A stretch of DNA of 64,000 nucleotides from Dehalococcoidia bacterium (GTDB lineage Bacteria; Chloroflexota; Dehalococcoidia; Lucifugimonadales; UBA3495), in contig JAJDTP010000035.1 in assembly GCA_022827095.1 (NCBI GenBank), forward strand, positions 83,951 through 147,950, in the 5' to 3' direction. A program made the position numbers and the translations under genes. Of this stretch, positions 1-6,747 are shown piece by piece. The first letter of the stretch is position 1. Each line of letters opens with the position of its first letter. The notes under the pieces were generated by a model. It was given only the letters and a program-made list of their open reading frames with translations, did not search any database and was not told where the DNA came from.

Positions 1-1
1 A

Positions 2-520
2 CGCGGCGCAGACCCGTTCAACATGCCGGCCGGCATCGCGTTGAACGACGATGGCGAGATCTACATCGCCGATGGTTACGCGAACGCACGGGTGCACAAG
101 TTCACTCCCACCGGTGAGCATATCTTCTCGTGGGGCGAACCGGGTTCCGGCCCGGGCCAGTTCAACTTGCCGCATGGCGCCTGGATCAACCGCCAGGGCA
201 ATCTGCTGATCGCCGATCGCGAAAACGATCGCGTCCAGGTCTTCAACCAGGACGGCACGCACATTACTGACTGGCCCAGCAAACTGATTGGCCCCGCCGT
301 CATCTGCATCGACGACGATGGTGTGGCTTACGTGGCGGAACACAATGGCGGGATGCTGAGTATCCTGGATGCGAATGGAGAGCGGTTGGCCCAGTGGGGC
401 GACCTCACCCACCGCAGCTGCCATGGGGTTTGGGTCGACAGCCAAAAAGATCTGTACGTGGTTGAACCCTACGAGGGAAGCACTGGCCGCACCGTGGTGA
501 AGTACACTCGCAAGGGTTAG
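2..520 (+). CDS. NHL-repeat beta-propeller protein, 5' end outside window
   Basis: The frame is open from the left edge, so the N-terminus is missing; 172 residues are visible. Seen in the sequence: repeated NHL-like blades of the form P-x-G-I-A/x-DG-x-Y-I-A-D, including IYIADGYANARVHKF, LLIADRENDRVQVF and LYVVEPYEG. The family forms six-bladed propellers related to the lyase domain of peptidylglycine alpha-amidating monooxygenase and to SMP-30-type proteins; in bacteria most have no assigned reaction. A complete homologue with the same ADGYxNARxHxF and DRENxRxQVF blades lies at 46048-46932. An intrinsic terminator follows immediately. The fold is well supported; substrate and role are unknown. 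Confidence 0.8.
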   Translation, partial: RGADPFNMPAGIALNDDGEIYIADGYANARVHKFTPTGEHIFSWGEPGSGPGQFNLPHGAWINRQGNLLIADRENDRVQVFNQDGTHITDWPSKLIGPAVICIDDDGVAYVAEHNGGMLSILDANGERLAQWGDLTHRSCHGVWVDSQKDLYVVEPYEGSTGRTVVKYTRKG

Positions 521-542
521 GTTTCGCGCTGCGCACCTTACA

Positions 543-576
543 AGGGGGTGGCTGCATAACCACCCCTTTATCTTTT
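543..576 (+). terminator. Rho-independent terminator after the NHL gene
   Basis: A 7-bp GC stem (GGGGTGG at 545-551 pairing with CCACCCC at 560-566) with an 8-nt loop is followed by a T-rich tract (567-576). It sits 22 bases after the stop codon. Confidence 0.8.
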
Positions 577-619
577 GGTGCGAATTCCGTTCAGCACATT
601 TTTTTGTTTCGCAACGATA

Positions 620-650
620 TTGAACAATTCGCACAATATCTGATTATAAT
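620..650 (+). promoter_or_regulatory. Sigma70-like promoter upstream of the 774 gene
   Basis: TTGAAC at 620-625 and a perfect TATAAT at 645-650 are separated by 19 bp, slightly longer than ideal. The predicted leader before the next start codon is about 115 nt, with no other gene in it. Confidence 0.5.
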
Positions 651-773
651 GTGCAGCCGAACGTGCACCCGGTCCCGTTGCGGCTTTGCGCTGCTTTAAT
701 GACGATCAGGATTGCGCGTGCATAATAACTTCGCAGATTTGACTCCCAGCACTGATTTAGAGGATGTACAGCA

Positions 774-1220
774 ATGGCAACCGTCACGCTCAACATCTCC
801 GGCGACAGCCAAGAGGTAATTTCAGTCATCCGTTCCCTGGCAAAGCAACACGAGGGGTCTCACGCTCAGGTCGCAACGGAGTCTCCGATGGTGACCGACG
901 GCGCGGCCATAACCAGCGTGGACACCGGGCCACGAGGAAACGCGTGGACCACCAGCACGGCGCGAGACACTCGGAACAACGTGTCCGCTGACGCACAGCG
1001 GTTGTTGGACGCACTGGTGCGCGCCCCCGACCATCAGATGCACATCGATGAAATCTACAGCCAGCTCGAGCTGGACCGTTACGGCTTGATTGGTGCGCGG
1101 CGGTCCATCTCCGCTGCCCTCCGACGCAACGCGGCGACGGCCGACGCTACCCTGCTTACCACCAGGGACCGGCGCGTTACCCTGAGCAGCGAATATGCGG
1201 ACGCGATCTCAGTGGGGTAG
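774..1220 (+). CDS. Hypothetical protein with a possible winged-helix C-terminus
   Basis: 148 residues; I do not recognise a named family. The start is supported by AGAGGA at 759-764, nine bases upstream of ATG. Residues 1-70 are polar and Ser/Thr/Ala-rich with little predicted order. Residues 75-140 (LLDALVRAPDHQMHIDEIY then SQLELDRYGLIGARRSISAA) have the helix-helix-strand rhythm of a small winged-helix domain, so DNA binding is possible but unproven. It is monocistronic, with its own promoter at 620-650 and a convergent neighbour. Confidence 0.6.
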   Translation: MATVTLNISGDSQEVISVIRSLAKQHEGSHAQVATESPMVTDGAAITSVDTGPRGNAWTTSTARDTRNNVSADAQRLLDALVRAPDHQMHIDEIYSQLELDRYGLIGARRSISAALRRNAATADATLLTTRDRRVTLSSEYADAISVG

Positions 1221-1324
1221 GGTACCGGTGCATCGGTTAACCGACGGCTCTCCCAGTAGCTACGTGGGGACACGTCCTGCGCCGCGTGGCATCGCGACCG
1301 GCAGAGATCAGGGTCGCCGCAGGA

Positions 1325-2737
1325 TCATGCCACCCGCTCCGGCCACACCGGGTCATGATATCCCAGCGGCACCGTGGGCCTGGCCCAGTACGGTTGCGTT
1401 TCGGAAAGCTGAACCGTCGGCGCCAAGTGCGTTAGTTGTCCCGCAGGTACGTCGCTGACGGTGCACCACCGACTGATCTCATCGGCGCTGAAATCCTGGG
1501 CCACGTCGCGCAGGCTCGATTCCGACACCTGTCCCCGGTCTACGAGCCACTTCCCGATTTGTGCCAGGGAAATCCTAACTAGCCAACTCCCGCCTTCCCG
1601 GACGCGGCGCGCAAGAGCGGTTAACGCGCCATAGGCCATCAGGTATCCGGTCAGGTAGTCGATCGCGGACACCGGGTAAAACTGCGGTCCAGGTTCGGAT
1701 CCAGGGAATAATTGTCCCTGCCGGTCCGTGATGCCGCTGACCGTCTGCACCACCGTATCGAAGCCGCGGCGGTCAGCCCACGGTCCGACGCGGCCGAAGG
1801 CGGACAACGAAACGTAGACGATACCCGGCCGGAGTTTCGCCAAGTCTTCCGGAGCGAGGCCGCGTTGCGCCAGGGTGCCCGGGCGGTAGCCTTGCGAGAA
1901 CACATCGGCCTGGCTGACCAGATGACGCATGGCGGCGAGGTCCCGTGCGTCCCTGAGATCGAGGCGTGTGGACAATTTGCCGTGTCCGGTGTCGAATTCC
2001 TGGGCTTCACTGCTGGGCAGGTGCTCGGCCGTGACCTTCATAACGTCGGCGCCATGCTCTGCCAACGTGCGGGCGCAAGTGGGGCCGGCCAGCACGCGGG
2101 TCAGGTCCAAGACGCGTATCCCCGATAGAGGGCGGGAGCCATCGGGCAGCGGTTCCGGCGGGCTGTCTCCGATCTTGTCAATCTCCAAGAGAGGCAGTGA
2201 CGCAACGGCGGCCGATTGAGGATGCTGGGCCCATTCGTCCATGGAGCGCACCATCCCGCCGGCTCCTCGGGCGGCAATGATCGCCTCTTCCAGTTCCAGG
2301 GCGTCCCATTTCGCAACCGCTTGCCGTACCGCTTCTCGGTCCTCAGGCACGCCCAGCACGCTCAACGCTGCTTCGCGATGGTTGGGGAAGTTGCAGTGCA
2401 GGTAGCTCCACCTCCCGTTTTTGGCGGGATAAACGCCCATTACGGATGGCCGTTCTCCAGCTGCCGGCGCACCGTTAATCATCATGTACCTGCCGCTGCG
2501 CAACGACGCGGTGGCCTGTCGTGCATCCACCGCGATGTCCTGGTGGCGACCCGTCCGCGTCTTCCACAGATCGGAGACGGCGAGTCCCACCGCGGCCAGG
2601 CTTGCAGCGGCCGCTTCGCCGATGCGGAAAGGAGTCGGCAGGATCGGGTCGACCCCTCCGGTGAACAAAACTCGCGAAGCCTGCGCCGGATCGCAGCCCG
2701 GAATGGTGAGCAAGGTTGATAGAATCTGATCAGCCAC
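1325..2737 (-). CDS. CaiB/BaiF family (class III) CoA-transferase with permuted-looking halves
   Basis: 470 residues. The family moves CoA between carboxylic acids through an aspartyl-CoA thioester. Normally the Rossmann-like segment (PLSGIRVLDLTRVLAGPTCA, then GADVMKV) opens the protein. Here it begins only near residue 205 and runs on through RPGTLAQRGL, LSAFGRVGPW and AIDYLTGYLMAYGALTAL. The segments that usually come later (WKTRTGRHQDIAVDARQA, then GVYPAKNGRWSYLHCNF) occupy residues 55-125. So it is either a tandem with two incomplete halves or a circularly permuted form. GTG at 2737 is chosen because AGGA lies 7 bases upstream; an in-frame GTG at 2776 has no ribosome site. It converges on the 774 gene. 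Confidence 0.85.
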   Translation of the reverse strand: MADQILSTLLTIPGCDPAQASRVLFTGGVDPILPTPFRIGEAAAASLAAVGLAVSDLWKTRTGRHQDIAVDARQATASLRSGRYMMINGAPAAGERPSVMGVYPAKNGRWSYLHCNFPNHREAALSVLGVPEDREAVRQAVAKWDALELEEAIIAARGAGGMVRSMDEWAQHPQSAAVASLPLLEIDKIGDSPPEPLPDGSRPLSGIRVLDLTRVLAGPTCARTLAEHGADVMKVTAEHLPSSEAQEFDTGHGKLSTRLDLRDARDLAAMRHLVSQADVFSQGYRPGTLAQRGLAPEDLAKLRPGIVYVSLSAFGRVGPWADRRGFDTVVQTVSGITDRQGQLFPGSEPGPQFYPVSAIDYLTGYLMAYGALTALARRVREGGSWLVRISLAQIGKWLVDRGQVSESSLRDVAQDFSADEISRWCTVSDVPAGQLTHLAPTVQLSETQPYWARPTVPLGYHDPVWPERVA

Positions 2738-2797
2738 TACGAAATCCTTTGCTTTGCGCCTTTCTGGAGTTTTCACGTGTACTCGGTTTCGTAAATT

Positions 2798-2925
2798 GTC
2801 AGAATCAGGATTTGCCGGATTTCAGGATTAGCAGGATTGGGTTGGCTAGCGCGTTGGCGTCAGCATCCTGAAAATCCGATAATCTTGGAAATTCTGATTC
2901 TGACTAACTCCCGAAAGTGGGTACG
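2798..2925. repeat. Palindromic dispersed element, copy 1
   Basis: An imperfect palindrome spans 2798-2904. The left arm begins GTCAGAATCAGGATTTGCCG; the right arm ends with TTCTGATTCTGAC and carries CATCCTGAAAATCCGATAAT, the complement of the GGATT-containing left arm. A less conserved tail (CTCCCGAAAGTGGGTAC) follows to about 2925. A second copy lies at 24119-24250 in the opposite orientation, tail included. No coding sequence is inside. It sits between the CoA-transferase start and the fatty-acid operon promoter. Confidence 0.85.
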
Positions 2926-2995
2926 GATAATGCTGGAACTTGACGATCATATTACACCAAAAGATCAGGACCCAATCGTTTTGAAAGAGCGCGCG

Positions 2996-3024
2996 TTGTC
3001 GGTCTGGGCCTACCCGTGTATATT
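2996..3024 (+). promoter_or_regulatory. Promoter of the dehydratase-plsX-fabG operon
   Basis: TTGTCG at 2996-3001 and TATATT at 3019-3024 with an ideal 17-bp spacer. The predicted transcript starts about 45 nt before the TTG start at 3075. Confidence 0.55.
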
Positions 3025-3074
3025 GTTTGCATCGTGGGGCGGAGCAGACCGTATGATCGGTCAAGGTAAGAGCA

Positions 3075-3452
3075 TTGCAAGATAACGCGATCAGCCTGGG
3101 CTCCTGGGACATTACCTCCGAAGCAGTCCGCGAATACCTTTCGGCCGTCGGCGACGATCTGCCGCTGTATATGGACTCGCAGTGCGCTCCTCCGATCATG
3201 CTTGCTGCTCGCGTCGTGGCTTTGTTGTTGGAACGCCTGTCACTACCGGACGGCGCAATCCATAGTCTGCAGGATCTAGAAACGGCGGATGCGGTGTGTG
3301 TCGGTTCCACGGTGTCCGCGGTGGCCCGCCTTGAACCGGTACGCGAGCGTGGCGGAATGCGGTTCCTTACCGTCAATTACACGGTCTCCGACGAACCCAC
3401 GGGCTCGGATTTGATGAACGGTCGCACCACTGTGCTGCTTCCCGCAGATTAG
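3075..3452 (+). CDS. MaoC-like hotdog dehydratase, N-terminal type (HadA/FAS1-like)
   Basis: 125 residues with a TTG start; AAGGTAAG lies just upstream. The sequence (ITSEAVREYLSAVGDD near the N-terminus, then APPIMLAARV and the later strands) resembles the non-catalytic hotdog partner that pairs with a catalytic MaoC/HadB-like subunit. It lacks the hydratase-2 D-x-x-x-x-H motif, which is in the next gene 23 bp downstream. The likely role is as the partner subunit of a (3R)-hydroxyacyl-ACP or -CoA dehydratase. The context (plsX, fabG) points to fatty-acid synthesis. Confidence 0.65.
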   Translation: MQDNAISLGSWDITSEAVREYLSAVGDDLPLYMDSQCAPPIMLAARVVALLLERLSLPDGAIHSLQDLETADAVCVGSTVSAVARLEPVRERGGMRFLTVNYTVSDEPTGSDLMNGRTTVLLPAD

Positions 3453-3475
3453 AGCGGCGAATAGACAGAGCCGAT

Positions 3476-3940
3476 ATGCCTGCTGACGCTTCAACACACG
3501 AACCCTCGCAATTCGACGTGGGCTACGCGATCGCCCCGGTGCGACGCGTCGTCAGTCGAGGAAATATTGATGCCTACCGATCGGCTTCGGGCGACCACAA
3601 TCGTATCCACTACGATGATGAATTTGCGGCGACCACCCGTTTCGAGGGCGTGATAGCCCACGGTATGCTGACTTTGGCCATGATCTCCGAAATGATGGCG
3701 GGCGAGTACGGTTCCTTTTGGCTGCGGTCAGGCAGCCTGCGCGTCAGGTTTCGTGGTGCGGCGCATCCTGGTGATTTTCTGGAGGCCGTCGGTGCGGTGA
3801 CGAAGAGCGAATCGACCGCTGATGGCAGCCGCCTGACTTGCAATGTAGAGCTTCTGAACGTTGATAATAGAAACAGAATAATCACCGGGTCGGCGACCGT
3901 GGTGGTGGGTCCGGCAGGTATGAGGGAAAGGGCGGAATGA
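3476..3940 (+). CDS. MaoC-like (R)-specific hydratase/dehydratase
   Basis: 154 residues. The hydratase-2 signature is clear at about residues 42-50, SGDHNRIHYDDEFA, with the catalytic Asp and His, followed by GVIAHGMLTLAMI. The family adds or removes water on (R)-3-hydroxyacyl thioesters. With the preceding hotdog protein it probably forms a HadAB-type heterodimer replacing FabZ in type II fatty-acid synthesis; that is an inference from context. Its stop overlaps the plsX start by 4 bp (ATGA), so translation is likely coupled. Confidence 0.8.
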   Translation: MPADASTHEPSQFDVGYAIAPVRRVVSRGNIDAYRSASGDHNRIHYDDEFAATTRFEGVIAHGMLTLAMISEMMAGEYGSFWLRSGSLRVRFRGAAHPGDFLEAVGAVTKSESTADGSRLTCNVELLNVDNRNRIITGSATVVVGPAGMRERAE

Positions 3941-4968
3941 GCACGAACGGAGATATGCCGCGGGTACGCGTCGCGGTGGACGCGATGGGTGGGGACTTTG
4001 GTCCGCCGGAAACCGTTCCCGGAGTTCTGGCCGCGCTGGACGCCCACCCCGATTTGACCGTCGTTCTGGTGGGCAACCCCGATGAAGTGCAGGCGGAATT
4101 GTCCCGCCACGACGTCGCCGGTCGAGCCGTTTCGGTGGCGCCCTCGGAGGGAAAGGTCGAGGATGAAGAGCACCCCGTGGCTGCCCTGCGACGGAAACCG
4201 AAATCGTCAATCGCCGTTTCGATGGGACTGGTTCAGCAGGGCGCAGCCGACATGGTGGTGTCCATGGGCTCGACCGGAGCCACCATGGCTACGGCGGTGA
4301 TGGCGCTGGGCCTGCTGGAAGGATTGGAGCGACCCTGTATCGGAGGCAACTTCCTTGGCGTGGCGCCAAACACCACCGTGGTCGATCTGGGCAGCAACGT
4401 CGATTGTCGTCCGTCGTTGCTGTTGAGCTTTGCCGCGCTGGGTGTCGCATTTTCCCGCCGCCGCCTGGGCATCGAGAACCCCCGGGTGGCGTTGCTCAGC
4501 GTTGGTGAGGAGTCGGCAAAAGGCAATCGCCAGGTCCAGGAGAGCCACACCCTTTTTCGGGAGAGCCATCTCAACTTCGTGGGCAACGTCGAGGGGATGG
4601 ACTTTTTCACCGACAAGGCCGATGTCATCGTGTGCGATGGGTTCATCGGCAATATCCTGATCAAGTTCGCGGAAGGTCTGGGTTCAGCGCTGGTCCCGTA
4701 TCTCCATCAACGCCTGACGGCCATTCTCCCGGACGAGCAGGTCCGGCAAATCGGAGAAGCGTTGTGGACCACCATGAACCTGCCGCGCACCATGGGCGGA
4801 CCGCTTTTCGGCGTGGACGGTCTGGTCATGATAGGTCACGGTTCGTCCACGGCCAACGGCGTCGCCGGCGCGATTAACACCGGCCTGCTGTGCCATCGGC
4901 TGGAGTTGGTGGAAGGTTTTCGGCAAGAGTTGGCGGAATTGCATCGCGCCGTCGCGCGCGAGACGTGA
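3937..4968 (+). CDS. plsX: Phosphate acyltransferase PlsX
   Basis: 343 residues, the normal length. Recognised by RVAVDAMGGDFGP at the N-terminus, then SMGSTGATMA, LLSVGEE.KGN and DGFIGNI. The enzyme makes acyl-phosphate from acyl-ACP, feeding PlsY in phospholipid synthesis. It overlaps the dehydratase upstream by 4 bp, and fabG follows 18 bp downstream, a common bacterial arrangement. Confidence 0.95.
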   Translation: MSTNGDMPRVRVAVDAMGGDFGPPETVPGVLAALDAHPDLTVVLVGNPDEVQAELSRHDVAGRAVSVAPSEGKVEDEEHPVAALRRKPKSSIAVSMGLVQQGAADMVVSMGSTGATMATAVMALGLLEGLERPCIGGNFLGVAPNTTVVDLGSNVDCRPSLLLSFAALGVAFSRRRLGIENPRVALLSVGEESAKGNRQVQESHTLFRESHLNFVGNVEGMDFFTDKADVIVCDGFIGNILIKFAEGLGSALVPYLHQRLTAILPDEQVRQIGEALWTTMNLPRTMGGPLFGVDGLVMIGHGSSTANGVAGAINTGLLCHRLELVEGFRQELAELHRAVARET

Positions 4969-4986
4969 AGGATTGGGTGTTCAACC

Positions 4987-5751
4987 ATGTACACGATTGA
5001 TTTGAGCGGTCAGGTCGCCCTGGTTACCGGCTCGTCCCGGGGCATCGGCGCCGTGATTGCGGCCCGGCTTGCTGCTGCCGGAGCCTCCGTGGGCATCAAT
5101 TACCGGAGCAACGCCGCAGCAGCCGATGCCGTGATCGACCAAATCCGCGCCGCTGGCGGTGAAGCCCTGCGCGTGCCCGGTGATGTTTCCGATGAAAACA
5201 CTGCGGAGGCCGTGGTGAAAACCACCGCCGACCGGCTGGGCCGGCTGGACATCCTGGTCAACAACGCTGGCGTCAATCGCGACCGGCTCATGCTGCGCAT
5301 GACCGCCGCGGACTGGGACGAAGTGCTCACGGTGAACCTGCGCGGCACGTTCCTGGCCACCCGTTTCGCCATCCCGTTGATGCTCCGCCAGAGGTACGGA
5401 CGTGTGGTCAACATCTCCTCGGTGGTCGGGCTCACCGGCAACCCGGGACAAGCCAACTACGCCGCGTCCAAGGCCGGGCAAATTGGATTCACTAAGGCCA
5501 TGGCGCGGGAAGTAGCCAGCCGCAGCATCACGGTGAACGCGGTCGCCCCGGGTTTCATCGAGGTTGGCGATGATGGCGGCATGACCGCCGGCATGACTGA
5601 CGACCAACGTGGCCAGGTGCTCTCGCGCATCCCGGCCGGCCGCTTTGGGGCCGCCGAGGATGTGGCTTCCGCCGTTCTTTATCTGGCTAGCCCGGGCGCC
5701 GGCTACGTCAATGGCCAGACCCTGACCATAGACGGAGGGCTTACTGCATGA
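4987..5751 (+). CDS. fabG: 3-oxoacyl-ACP reductase FabG (SDR)
   Basis: 254 residues. Classical SDR features: TGSSRGIGA nucleotide loop (residues 14-22), NNAGVNRD, catalytic Ser in NISSVVG, and Y-x-x-x-K in YAASKAG. It reduces 3-oxoacyl-ACP with NADPH. The assignment rests on its place directly after plsX and the dehydratase pair; SDR specificity is otherwise hard to read from sequence. Confidence 0.85.
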   Translation: MYTIDLSGQVALVTGSSRGIGAVIAARLAAAGASVGINYRSNAAAADAVIDQIRAAGGEALRVPGDVSDENTAEAVVKTTADRLGRLDILVNNAGVNRDRLMLRMTAADWDEVLTVNLRGTFLATRFAIPLMLRQRYGRVVNISSVVGLTGNPGQANYAASKAGQIGFTKAMAREVASRSITVNAVAPGFIEVGDDGGMTAGMTDDQRGQVLSRIPAGRFGAAEDVASAVLYLASPGAGYVNGQTLTIDGGLTA

Positions 5752-5779
5752 TAGCGCCCATGGAAGGGAGTATTCAGTG

Positions 5780-6667
5780 ATGAAAGCCACTACCCGATTC
5801 CGCCAACTGGTCGCCGACCCCGGTATCATCACCGCGCCAGGCGCCTACGATTGCCTTACCGCCGCCATCATCGAACGGACCGGTTTCCCCGCCGTATACA
5901 TGACCGGAGCCGGAACGTCGGTGGCCCGCATCGGTTACCCCGACCTGGCGCTGGCCACCGCCACCGAGATGCTGGCGAACGCGTCGGCAATCGCTTCCAC
6001 AGTGGATGTGCCCGTGATCGCCGACGCCGACACCGGTTACGGCGGAACCATGAACGTGCGCCGCACCATCCGCGAGTATGAACGTACGGGTGTGGCGGCG
6101 GTCCATATTGAGGACCAGCAGTTCCCTAAGCGCTGCGGCCACCTGGAAGACAAGCGGGTGGTGTCCATCGACGAAATGGTGCAGAAAATCCATGCCGCCG
6201 TGGACGCGCGCACCGATGACGATTTCACCATCATCGTTCGCACCGACGCGCTGGCGGTGACCGGATGGGACGACACGATGCGTCGATGCGACGCTTTTAC
6301 TGAGGCCGGCGCGGATGCGCTGTTCGTGGAAGCGATACGGTCGCCGGAAGAAGCAGCGGAGGTGGTCGCTCACACCTCGGTTCCCCTGCTGTATAACTTC
6401 GTAGAATCCGGCAAGTCGCCGCTGCTGAACGTTGCGGAACTGGAAAAGCTGGGGTTCAAGATGGTCATCTTCCCCGGCAGCGCCTTCATGTCGGTGGCCC
6501 ACACCGTGGCGCGGGTCATGGCCGAACTCAAAGCCACCGGTACAACCGAGCGCCTGGTCGGTGAAATGACGCCTCTCACCGAGGCGTTCGAACTCATGGG
6601 CCTGTCCCAGATGCTGGAGCGGGACTCGGGATACGCCGTTGCCAACGGCGCCGCGGCGGCCGACTGA
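5780..6667 (+). CDS. Isocitrate lyase/PEP mutase superfamily enzyme
   Basis: 295 residues from ATG at 5780, with GGAAGGGAG nine bases upstream (a GTG at 5777 is also possible). Superfamily marks: PGAYDCLTA, GxG in TGAGTSVA, metal-binding DADTGYGG, HIEDQQFPKRCGHLE with the K/R-R-C-G-H loop, and RTDA. These enzymes cleave or form C-C or C-P bonds of 2-hydroxy acids such as 2-methylisocitrate or oxaloacetate. At under 300 residues it is 2-methylisocitrate-lyase/oxaloacetate-hydrolase sized, not true isocitrate lyase. The substrate is undetermined. It lies 28 bp after fabG. Confidence 0.8.
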   Translation: MKATTRFRQLVADPGIITAPGAYDCLTAAIIERTGFPAVYMTGAGTSVARIGYPDLALATATEMLANASAIASTVDVPVIADADTGYGGTMNVRRTIREYERTGVAAVHIEDQQFPKRCGHLEDKRVVSIDEMVQKIHAAVDARTDDDFTIIVRTDALAVTGWDDTMRRCDAFTEAGADALFVEAIRSPEEAAEVVAHTSVPLLYNFVESGKSPLLNVAELEKLGFKMVIFPGSAFMSVAHTVARVMAELKATGTTERLVGEMTPLTEAFELMGLSQMLERDSGYAVANGAAAAD

Positions 6668-6747
6668 TATTCGGACGAGCGCGACACGCCGATACCCTTC
6701 CATCCCTTTGAAAGTAAAGTCATCCGATCTCGCGTGAAAGGGACCTG

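Noticed and set aside
1233..1244. Perfect 12-bp palindrome TCGGTTAACCGA
   Set aside because: No loop and no T tract; too short to support a terminator, and no regulator context.
2837..3085. 82-codon frame across the first palindromic element
   Set aside because: Runs through a non-coding repeat and the operon promoter; no ribosome site or homology.
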